DNA of 5,614 nt, from positions 1-5,614 of the forward strand of contig JAGGTC010000059.1 of NCBI GenBank assembly GCA_021163945.1. Direction: 5' to 3'. This DNA comes from Deltaproteobacteria bacterium (GTDB lineage Bacteria; Desulfobacterota; Desulfofervidia; Desulfofervidales; DG-60). Position numbers and translations under genes: made by a program. This document shows, piece after piece, positions 1 to 5,614 of this stretch. The notes under the pieces are model-generated. The model was not told the DNA's origin, made no database searches, and saw only the letters and a program-made list of their open reading frames with translations. The stretch's first letter is position 1, and each line of letters begins with the position of its first letter.

Positions 1-347
1 ATATTATGCACCGCACCCTCCCCCCGGAGATACCCAGTAGGGCATTGGTTGTTATAGTAATCTCCTTTTTTCTGATTGTGTTATCACTCCTTCTATTTCT
101 TATCCCCCAGACAAATAGTTTAAATAGGGAGAGTTTTTTAGAATCCCTTTTTGAGATCGTCTCCGCATTTGGTACAGTAGGGCTATCCACCGGGATAACA
201 AGCCACCTAGATACCTTTGGTAAGGTTATTCTTATTCCTATTATGTTTATTGGCAGGGTAGGTCCACTTACCCTAGTGCATTTGGTGAAGATTAGGGAGA
301 CAACCACTGACTACCAATATGCAGAAGAAAATGTTATGATTGGTTAG
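1..347 (+). CDS. ktrB: KtrB-type potassium uptake channel subunit, 3' end only
   Basis: This is the C-terminal 114 codons of an integral membrane K+ translocating subunit of the Trk/Ktr/HKT superfamily; the 5' end lies outside the window and the reading frame begins at base 3. The segment matches the fourth membrane-pore-membrane repeat. A cytosolic loop (HRTLPPEIPSRAL) is followed by a hydrophobic helix (about 42-107), then a pore helix and selectivity filter (SAFGTVGLSTG, about 162-194, with the filter glycine in TVG). The final helix contains FIGRVGPLTL, whose arginine is the conserved M2 arginine of this family. The ending YAEENVMIG resembles the usual KtrB C-terminus, so the 3' end is intact. 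Together with the short single-RCK partner three bases downstream, this favours Ktr over TrkH. The ATG at base 6 is an internal methionine, not the start. Confidence is high for the family and good for KtrB specifically. Confidence 0.9.
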   Translation, partial: IMHRTLPPEIPSRALVVIVISFFLIVLSLLLFLIPQTNSLNRESFLESLFEIVSAFGTVGLSTGITSHLDTFGKVILIPIMFIGRVGPLTLVHLVKIRETTTDYQYAEENVMIG

Positions 348-350
348 ACT

Positions 351-1010
351 ATGAAGGTTGCTATATTTGGATTAGGAATCTTTGGGAGAAACGTAGCAAA
401 GGCGTTATATGAACATGGACATGAGGTAATTGCCATTGACCAAAGGAAAGAACTTGTCCAGAAGGTACAAGAGTGTACCACACAGGCCGTTGTAGCAAAT
501 TGTACTGATAGGGAACTCATAGAAAACCTTGGTTTAGATACAATAGATGTGGCAATAGTAAGCCTAGGGACAGATATGAGTGCCAGCATTCTCCTGACCC
601 TATATCTAAAGGAGATGAATGTCAAACGCATTATTGTGAAGGCAATAAATGAGGACCACCAAAGGATCCTGGAGATGGTAGGTGCCACTGAGGTAATCCT
701 CCCAGAGAAGGATATGGCCATTAAGTTGGCATCTAGCTTAGATACACCCAATGTCTTAGACTATCTACCCTTAACAAAGGACTATCAGGTAATTGAGATA
801 AAGGCACCAGCCTCTTTTATAAGTAAGACCCTGGGAAAACTGGATCTGCGAAGGCGTTATGGTATTCAAGTAATCGCTATTAGAAAGGCAAACTCAGAAG
901 AGATCCATTGTCCAATTTTACCTGATTACCTTATTGAGCCTGGAGATATCCTTATAATCTTAGGACATACAAATGATATTGAGAAGGTGAAAAAAATAGC
1001 TGCTGTCTAG
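351..1010 (+). CDS. ktrA: KtrA-type RCK regulatory subunit of K+ uptake system
   Basis: This 219-residue cytosolic protein is predicted to form the nucleotide-gated ring that controls the KtrB channel. The N-terminal RCK/TrkA-N Rossmann domain (about 1-120) opens with beta strand MKVAIFGLG and the GLGIFG dinucleotide loop (7-12). The acidic residue D30 at the end of strand 2 (VIAID) contacts ribose in this family. Later strands include VAIVSLGTD (about 67-75) and RIIVKA. The TrkA-C domain follows (about 135-217), with VIEIKAPASFISKTLGKLDLR and the typical PGDILIILG. One RCK_N plus one RCK_C at about 220 residues is the KtrA size; TrkA of enterobacteria is a tandem duplication of about 450. 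In the family ATP activates and ADP inhibits. The ATG lies three bases after the ktrB stop with no recognisable Shine-Dalgarno sequence, so translation is probably coupled to ktrB. Confidence 0.93.
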   Translation: MKVAIFGLGIFGRNVAKALYEHGHEVIAIDQRKELVQKVQECTTQAVVANCTDRELIENLGLDTIDVAIVSLGTDMSASILLTLYLKEMNVKRIIVKAINEDHQRILEMVGATEVILPEKDMAIKLASSLDTPNVLDYLPLTKDYQVIEIKAPASFISKTLGKLDLRRRYGIQVIAIRKANSEEIHCPILPDYLIEPGDILIILGHTNDIEKVKKIAAV

Positions 1011-1490
1011 ATGCCTGATAAAATAAGGATTGAAGGGTTATCTATTGAGGATCTTAATAAAGAGATTAACAATATAATTGAGGTCTATCGTGGCGCCTAT
1101 ATTGAGATTCCTATCTATGCCTATCAGAAAAGGCACGATATCAAAGGGTATCTAAAGTGGTTGTATAGGGCAGATCCAGATGGATTTTTTGTGGCTACCC
1201 TTGATAGAAAGATTGTCGGATTTATAGCGGCCTGCCAAGATTGGTGGGATTATGGATTAAACAAATACCTAGGAGAGATTCATGAACTGGCAGTAGAGAG
1301 AGACTACCAAGGGTGTGGTATTGGAAGTTTGCTATTTGAAAAGGCCACTACTTTTTTGAGGAAAAAACATGATACAATTGGCCTATGGGTAGGAGAAAAA
1401 AATGAGAGGGCCATCACATTTTATAAGAAAAAGGGGTTTAAAGTATTTGGGAAGATGGGAAGATGGCTAAGGATGAGAAAGACATTTTAA
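1011..1490 (+). CDS. GNAT-family N-acetyltransferase
   Basis: This 159-residue protein is a single GNAT domain that would transfer an acyl group, usually acetyl, from coenzyme A to an amine. The central strand and motif A are clear: IHELAVERDYQGCGIG (90-105) holds the Q/R-x-x-G-x-G/A pyrophosphate-binding loop as Q100, G103 and G105, followed by helix SLLFEKATTFLRKK. Motif B follows: LWVGEKNERAITFYKKKGF (125-143), with the usual asparagine N131, tyrosine Y138 and GF turn. The N-terminal half (RIEGLSIEDL, then YLKWLYRADPDGFFVATLDRKIVGF) fits the first strands and helices. The closest broad type is RimI-like, but the substrate cannot be read from sequence; candidates are a protein N-terminus, an amino acid or a polyamine. 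Its ATG directly abuts the ktrA stop codon without a Shine-Dalgarno sequence, implying coupling, and its 3' end overlaps the M20 gene. Confidence 0.88.
   Translation: MPDKIRIEGLSIEDLNKEINNIIEVYRGAYIEIPIYAYQKRHDIKGYLKWLYRADPDGFFVATLDRKIVGFIAACQDWWDYGLNKYLGEIHELAVERDYQGCGIGSLLFEKATTFLRKKHDTIGLWVGEKNERAITFYKKKGFKVFGKMGRWLRMRKTF
1449..1454 (+). promoter_or_regulatory. Ribosome binding site for the M20 gene
   Basis: GGGAAG lies inside the GNAT coding sequence, eight bases before the ATG at 1463. It is a partial Shine-Dalgarno match at good spacing and supports this start. It also means the M20 gene can recruit ribosomes independently, unlike ktrA and the GNAT gene, which have no visible site. Confidence 0.4.
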
Positions 1491-2551
1491 ATGAGATAAC
1501 ATCCCTATTATTTACCCTCATTTCTATTCCAAGTCCTACCGGAAAGGAGATGACGGCCCTCTCTTGGCTATCAAGGTATATCAAGGGGATGGGGCTAAAT
1601 ATTATGTGGCAAAAGGTGGATGAAGAGAGGTCAAACCTATTGGCCTGGCGTGGTTGTCCATCCCTCCTTATAGCCACTCATATAGACACTGTACCAGCTT
1701 GGGGACACCCTCATGCATTCTCTCCAAAGATAGAAAGGAACAAAATCTATGGAAGGGGCGCTATAGATACAAAGGGACAGATCTCGGCCCTCCTTTTGGC
1801 CATAAAAATGACGCAGACACCTTGTGCCATTGCCCTTTTTGTAGATGAGGAACTGGAGGCGAAGGGCTCAGAGCTATTTTACATACCCAAAGAAATGGAT
1901 ATTAAAGAGGCAATTGTATTAGAGCCTACAGGGCTTAATCTGGCAGCAGCTGAGGCAGGAAGTATTGAGGTTTTTTTAAGAATTGATGGAAAATCAGCCC
2001 ATGGGGCAGTTCCTTGTAAGGGGAAGAATGCAATAGAGACATTTTGTGAATTCTATAGAGATTTAAAACAGCTCCCATTTCTGCAATACACCCATCCCCT
2101 CTTTAGTAATGTGGATGTAAATATTGGGAGGATAAGTGGAGGGATTGATTGCCAGCTAGTAGCTGAGGGGTGTGAGGCAGAAATAGACATACCTGTCTTG
2201 CCAGGGATAGATATAGATGAGGCGATGGGCCAAATTACCCAGTTGTTGGGAGGCTATAAGATCTATTTTGAGGTAAAGTCAAAGGATGCCCCATGGGAGG
2301 TCTTACCTCATGAGTTGGCAGTAAAGGGCCTAGAGGGTTGCATAGAAAAGGTATTAAAAAGGAGGCCTTCCTATATAGGGATGCCTGCCTGGACAGATGC
2401 CTCAAACCTTATCAAAAAGGGTATCCCTACCATTGTCTTTGGGGCAGGTGATTTGGCCCTGGCCCACACCAAAGAAGAACATGCCGATTTAGATGAATTA
2501 TTAAACCTGTCTCTAATATTAAAGTGCCTCTTAGAGTGTGATTATGTCTGA
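1463..2551 (+). CDS. M20-family metallo-amidohydrolase (ArgE/DapE/CPG2-like)
   Basis: This is a 362-residue cytosolic zinc-type hydrolase, expected to remove an acyl group or cleave an amide next to a carboxylate. Metal and catalytic residues of the M20 fold are all visible. H73 and D75 sit in HIDTVP, and the bridging D102 in GRGAIDTKG. E129/E130 form the catalytic base and metal ligand in VDEELEAKGS, E154 lies in LEPTG, and H335 in the late AHTKEEH motif. The dimerisation domain (about 165-275) is inserted as usual, with H180 in SAHGAVP. TDASNL (311-316) matches the family's late TDA motif. One oddity: the strand normally ending D-x-R in this domain reads EIDIPVLPG, so proline replaces the arginine at 244. 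Length is near the family's 350-400. The ATG at 1463 gives a normal lead-in to SIPSPTGKE and has GGGAAG eight bases upstream. Substrate is open: ArgE, DapE, LysK or a dipeptidase are all possible. Confidence 0.88.
   Translation: MAKDEKDILNEITSLLFTLISIPSPTGKEMTALSWLSRYIKGMGLNIMWQKVDEERSNLLAWRGCPSLLIATHIDTVPAWGHPHAFSPKIERNKIYGRGAIDTKGQISALLLAIKMTQTPCAIALFVDEELEAKGSELFYIPKEMDIKEAIVLEPTGLNLAAAEAGSIEVFLRIDGKSAHGAVPCKGKNAIETFCEFYRDLKQLPFLQYTHPLFSNVDVNIGRISGGIDCQLVAEGCEAEIDIPVLPGIDIDEAMGQITQLLGGYKIYFEVKSKDAPWEVLPHELAVKGLEGCIEKVLKRRPSYIGMPAWTDASNLIKKGIPTIVFGAGDLALAHTKEEHADLDELLNLSLILKCLLECDYV
2531..2536 (+). promoter_or_regulatory. Weak ribosome binding site deciding the addA start
   Basis: TTAGAG gives a weak AGAG match seven bases before the ATG at 2544. 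The in-frame GTG at 2538 would have only one base between this site and the start, so the ATG is the better choice. It lies within the end of the M20 gene. Confidence 0.35.
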
Positions 2552-5483
2552 GAGGACTTATGATTTTAAAAGACACATTGCCTTAGAGGCCAGTGCAGGC
2601 ACTGGTAAGACCTATGCCCTAACCTTAAGGCTTATCAATCTACTTTTAAATGGAGTCTCATTAGATAAGATTGTTGCCTTGACATTTACAAACAAGGCTG
2701 CCCAAGAGATGAAACAGAGACTGATAAAATTGCTTAGGGATTACATATTCAAAGGGGATAAAAAAACAGGTATTGAAGAAGTTATAAAGGCACTTTCTGA
2801 CAAGGGAGAAAAAGAATCTAGAAATTTGGTATTTTCTGTCTACCAACTCCTCCTTGATAATATGTCCTCCTTAGAGATAGGTACATTAGATAGCTTTTTC
2901 TCCTCCATAATCCGAATCTTTCCGTTTGAATTGGGATTAAGGCCAGATGTGGAGATCGCTGATGAGGGAAGGGAGAAGGCCATATTTGATGAGGCCATGA
3001 TTAAATTTTCAACAGAGATTGAGAGGGATGAAAGATTAAGGGGGCTAATCTTGAAATTTTATCAGTTGGGCATCATAAAGACCACATTAAATATTAAACA
3101 GTGGCTCCTTCCTTATCTAAAAAAATTTTGGCAGTTTCACCAGGATGTCATAAACAGCTCTCAGTATAAAACAGCTAGTAAAGAAATTTTCAATTTTCCA
3201 AAAGTGGATAAGCTGTTGCCATATTTAAAGGATGGATACAAAAAGCCAGATGATATCTTTAAAATAAAAGAAAAGGAGGCACTTCCCCTATTAGAAGAAT
3301 ATTTAGAAGAAAGGAATAGATGGGCAGTAGCAGTATTGCTCTATTTCTATAGGGGCTTTCTGAGGCACTTTGAGGGTATCAAAAAGAGGGAAAACCTGAT
3401 TACCTTCTTGGACCTATCTTGGCTCACCTATAGACTGTTGGCAGATAAGGGGGTATTTGAAAGGGATAGGGACTTCTTTTATTATCGCCTGGACAAGAGG
3501 ATAAAGCACCTCCTTTTGGATGAGTTCCAGGATACAAGTATAATCCAGTGGCAGGTATTGCAACCCCTAGTAAATGAACTCATATCTGGTATTGGCACTA
3601 GGGATGAGGCTGGTTCTTTTTTTTATGTAGGCGATAAAAAACAGGCAATCTATAGATTCAGGGGTGGGGAGGCAAGGCTATTTGATTTTGCAAAAAATAA
3701 ATTTCCAGGACGTATTGAGGAGGAATATCTTATCAAAAATCACCGAAGCAATAAGACAATCATCGAATTTATAAATAATGTATTTAGCAATATAAAGATT
3801 CCCTATCCATTCATCAGACAGGAGGCAGAACGTGATGAACCTGGCTATGTAGAGCTAGCAGCTGTTTCAAGGGAAGGATTGGGGGATTTTTTGATAGATA
3901 GGATTAAAAAAATTAGGAGTGCGGGTTATAGATATCAAGACATAGCCATCCTTATCCGCTCCCAAAAGGCGGTATCTGATTTTTTACCTGCACTAAAGGC
4001 ATCCTCCATCCCTTACCGCACCGAGGCAAAGGTAAAGCTTTTGGCCTCTGATTCAGTGAAGGCATGTTATAATCTATTGCTCTTTTTTGATAATCCAAAT
4101 GAGCCTATATATCTATTTAATTTTCTCTCTTCTAAGGTCTGTAGAGAGGGGATTTCAGGGGTAGACAGCAGCAGGCCTATTCTGCCCCAACTTAGACCAG
4201 ATTTGAGGGAGAAGATTGATCGTATCTGGAATAGAGTAGACCTTGTGCCAATTTGTAAAATTATTAAAGAAATCTATGAATCTTTTAATTTTTTTGAGAC
4301 TTATACAGATGCAGAGAATCTTATCCAATTTTTGGATTTGGCACACCAATTTGAAAAGGAAAATACAAGTTCCCTCCATGCCTTCCTCAACTATCTTGAT
4401 ACCCAAAAGGAATATCTAGAGCAGGCCCCAGAGACCCTATCAGATGCAGTCCAGGTTATGACAGTACATAAGGCCAAGGGCCTAGAATTTGAAGTAGTTA
4501 TTTTACCAGAGACAACCTTTTCTATTAAACTTGATGCAAAACAGAGGCTTATCTTTAAATACAATAAGGATTTGCAGTTAGAACAGATATTTTTACGCCC
4601 TAACAAAAGGGAGACATTATTTAGCAAAAGGTTAAAAGAGGCCTATGAATATGAAGAAAGGAGGCATATTGAAGACGAACTAAACCTCCTTTATGTGGCA
4701 TTGACTAGGGCAAAGAAGGCATTATTGATCATAGGCAGGGTTGGTCTAAAAAAAGACAAGGTCAGGCTCTGCCCCCACAGTTGGTTTAGATTGATAATTG
4801 ATGCCTTAAATATAAGACCAGATCTTGAAAAATTAAAACAAAGGTCAAGCCTTACAATAAAGACATATGGACTTTTACCCAAATTTGAGCCGCCTTCAAT
4901 CCCTCCTTCAAGGCCCCTAAATCTCTATTACCCGGCCATACTTAAGAGGTCTTTATTTACCTTGGAAAGAAGGACAAATTTAGAGGAAAGTGGGCACAGT
5001 CAAGCATTTGGTGAGGCATTCCATTACGCAATGGCCCAAATAAAGGCAATTGATTTTGGGAAAAGAGAGGAGGCAATTGATTTTGCCATAAGCAAAGCAA
5101 GGTCTAAATATGCAACAATGTTGGCAGATAGGGCATTTAATGACATAAAAAGGCGTATAGAGAATATATTAAACAGTAATGAGCTTAGGCCATATTTTTC
5201 TCCAGGTATTACAGTCTTTAATGAGTGTCCTATATTCTTAAAGAGAGAAAATGCCTTTTTTCGCATAGATAGACTTGTTTTGTCCGATAAAAAAGTGGTA
5301 ATAATAGATTATAAGACTGGCTTTTCTCCAGAATATCACCACAAATATGCCTCTCAAATCTTGGCATATAAAGATACATTAAAAAAAATATTTCCTGAAA
5401 AGACCTGCCTAGGTTTGATTATTTATGCCTTAGAGGATAAGGTAATAATAGAAAGGCCGACTACCGCCGGCCTCAAACGGTAA
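2544..5483 (+). CDS. addA: AddA/RecB-like UvrD-family helicase with C-terminal PD-(D/E)XK nuclease
   Basis: This 979-residue protein is a predicted helicase-nuclease for double-strand break end processing before RecA loading. Superfamily 1A motifs appear in order (residues from the ATG at 2544): Walker A EASAGTGKT (15-23, K22), Ia TFTNKAAQEMKQRL (47-60), GTLDSFF (113-119), motif II DEFQD (326-330), motif III GDKKQAIYRFRGG (363-375), motif IV NHRSN (399-403), motif V MTVHKAKGLEF (639-649) and motif VI YVALTRAKK (717-725). The C-terminal nuclease is complete: GEAFH (823-827), IDR with D909, IDYKTG with D922 and K924, and the Q938...Y942 motif. The opening ALEASAGTGKTYAL resembles the RecB-like AddA of Campylobacterota, and the length is close to theirs. 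The start overlaps the M20 stop by eight bases; a GTG at 2538 is an alternative. The usual partner AddB is not in the window. The last nine codons (5454-5480) look foreign, so the natural C-terminus may be altered. Confidence 0.88.
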   Translation: MSERTYDFKRHIALEASAGTGKTYALTLRLINLLLNGVSLDKIVALTFTNKAAQEMKQRLIKLLRDYIFKGDKKTGIEEVIKALSDKGEKESRNLVFSVYQLLLDNMSSLEIGTLDSFFSSIIRIFPFELGLRPDVEIADEGREKAIFDEAMIKFSTEIERDERLRGLILKFYQLGIIKTTLNIKQWLLPYLKKFWQFHQDVINSSQYKTASKEIFNFPKVDKLLPYLKDGYKKPDDIFKIKEKEALPLLEEYLEERNRWAVAVLLYFYRGFLRHFEGIKKRENLITFLDLSWLTYRLLADKGVFERDRDFFYYRLDKRIKHLLLDEFQDTSIIQWQVLQPLVNELISGIGTRDEAGSFFYVGDKKQAIYRFRGGEARLFDFAKNKFPGRIEEEYLIKNHRSNKTIIEFINNVFSNIKIPYPFIRQEAERDEPGYVELAAVSREGLGDFLIDRIKKIRSAGYRYQDIAILIRSQKAVSDFLPALKASSIPYRTEAKVKLLASDSVKACYNLLLFFDNPNEPIYLFNFLSSKVCREGISGVDSSRPILPQLRPDLREKIDRIWNRVDLVPICKIIKEIYESFNFFETYTDAENLIQFLDLAHQFEKENTSSLHAFLNYLDTQKEYLEQAPETLSDAVQVMTVHKAKGLEFEVVILPETTFSIKLDAKQRLIFKYNKDLQLEQIFLRPNKRETLFSKRLKEAYEYEERRHIEDELNLLYVALTRAKKALLIIGRVGLKKDKVRLCPHSWFRLIIDALNIRPDLEKLKQRSSLTIKTYGLLPKFEPPSIPPSRPLNLYYPAILKRSLFTLERRTNLEESGHSQAFGEAFHYAMAQIKAIDFGKREEAIDFAISKARSKYATMLADRAFNDIKRRIENILNSNELRPYFSPGITVFNECPIFLKRENAFFRIDRLVLSDKKVVIIDYKTGFSPEYHHKYASQILAYKDTLKKIFPEKTCLGLIIYALEDKVIIERPTTAGLKR
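5454..5473. repeat. Short perfect inverted repeat at the addA 3' end
   Basis: AGGCCG (5454-5459) pairs with CGGCCT (5468-5473) around an 8-base loop. The hairpin is GC-rich and lies just inside the addA stop codon, but no run of T follows, so it does not look like an intrinsic terminator. It falls within the 26-base GC-rich block that marks the composition break. Confidence 0.5.
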
Positions 5484-5580
5484 ATAGGTGAAGTGGCAAC
5501 ACTATTATAATACGCAAAATTGGTGCCATTCTGAAAACTACGTTATTTCATTATCAAATATATAAAAATCATGGGCGAAA

Positions 5581-5607
5581 ATGACACATTGGGCCAATTT
5601 GACATAT
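5581..5607. repeat. Spaced imperfect direct repeat with central palindrome
   Basis: ATGACACAT at 5581-5589 and TTGACATAT at 5599-5607 match at seven of nine positions and are offset by 18 bases. Between and overlapping them lies the palindrome ATTGGGCCAAT (5588-5598, five-base arms around one G). The arrangement could be a protein-binding site, for example for a transposase, but nothing here identifies the protein. Confidence 0.4.
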
Positions 5608-5614
5608 ACAACAT

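Larger units (their letters stand above)
5454..5614. mobile_element. Possible IS21-like insertion sequence end or remnant
   Basis: The sequence character changes at about 5454. A GC-rich block (73% over 5455-5480) is followed by 131 noncoding bases with spaced, related motifs. ATTGGTGCCATTCTGAAAAC (about 5519-5538) resembles ATTGGGCCAATTTGACATAT (5588-5607). ATGACACAT (5581-5589) recurs as TTGACATAT (5599-5607) at an 18-base interval. Repeated short boxes close to the tip, with a tip reading TG...CA (here ...ATATACA, ending at 5610), are typical of IS21-family ends. A second frame across the block reads ADYRRPQTVNR and stops at 5489-5491, which could be the tail of a transposase-helper gene. 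No transposase domain is present, so the assignment rests on resemblance only. An ordinary intergenic region is the alternative. Confidence 0.3.

Noticed and set aside
344..751. A 135-codon open frame on the - strand across ktrA
   Set aside because: It lies entirely opposite a clear RCK-domain gene. Its translation has no recognisable domain and no ribosome binding or promoter signal, so it is a shadow frame.
1654..1848. A 64-codon + strand frame inside the M20 gene
   Set aside because: It overlaps the metal-binding core of a well-supported gene in another frame and shows no family resemblance.
3617..3624. Run of eight T in helicase motif III, and a run of eight A at 5381-5388, as programmed slippage or phase-variation sites
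   Set aside because: Both encode ordinary residues in a continuous frame (FFY and LKK-type codons), and no alternative frame of useful length opens after a shift. Runs of this length are expected in AT-rich genes.
5454..5473. Inverted repeat AGGCCG/CGGCCT as an intrinsic terminator for the operon
   Set aside because: The stem is only six pairs with an 8-base loop, lies upstream of the addA stop codon, and has no following T-run.
5506..5511. TATAAT as a promoter -10 box
   Set aside because: At the 17-base spacing the upstream hexamer is AATAGG, which does not resemble TTGACA, and no gene start follows within the window. In AT-rich DNA a chance match is likely.
5507..5614. Small - strand frame of about 23 codons beginning at the window's right end
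   Set aside because: It is short, lacks a ribosome binding site in view, and its translation is low-complexity hydrophobic sequence; it is better explained as noncoding repeat-rich DNA.

Overview
The window is a tightly packed, single-direction stretch of bacterial chromosome. It is AT-rich and uses AGA/AGG for most arginines, and it contains no RNA genes, CRISPR array or phage genes. Five genes lie on the + strand, joined by gaps of 0-3 bases or by overlaps. In order they are the 3' end of ktrB (K+ channel-like subunit), ktrA (its RCK regulatory subunit), a GNAT-type N-acetyltransferase, an M20-family metallo-amidohydrolase of the ArgE/DapE kind, and a large AddA/RecB-like helicase-nuclease. 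The taxon cannot be fixed from this sequence. The helicase N-terminus resembles the RecB-like AddA of Campylobacterota and some Desulfobacterota. With the AT-rich, AGR-rich codon use this suggests an anaerobic or thermophilic lineage near Desulfobacterota, held with low confidence.

Layout: bases 1-347 encode the fourth pore repeat of KtrB, and 351-1010 encode KtrA. Together they form a Ktr-type potassium uptake system. Bases 1011-1490 (GNAT) and 1463-2551 (M20) overlap by 28 bases and form an acyltransferase/deacylase pair of unknown substrate. Bases 2544-5483 encode the AddA-like protein, with all helicase motifs and a complete C-terminal PD-(D/E)XK nuclease. No addB-like partner is in view. 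No promoter or convincing intrinsic terminator is visible, so the cluster is probably one transcript that starts upstream of the window.

The last ~160 bases look different. From about 5454 the base composition jumps (19 of 26 bases are G or C at 5455-5480). The last nine codons of addA do not look like a family C-terminus. The noncoding tail (5484-5614) carries spaced repeats reminiscent of an IS21-type insertion sequence end. My best reading is that the addA 3' end runs into an insertion-sequence remnant or border. This is an inference that needs a database search. I see no clearly new biological system; the most interesting points are the addA/IS-like junction, the GNAT-M20 pair behind a K+ uptake system, and the loss of a usually conserved arginine in the M20 protein.
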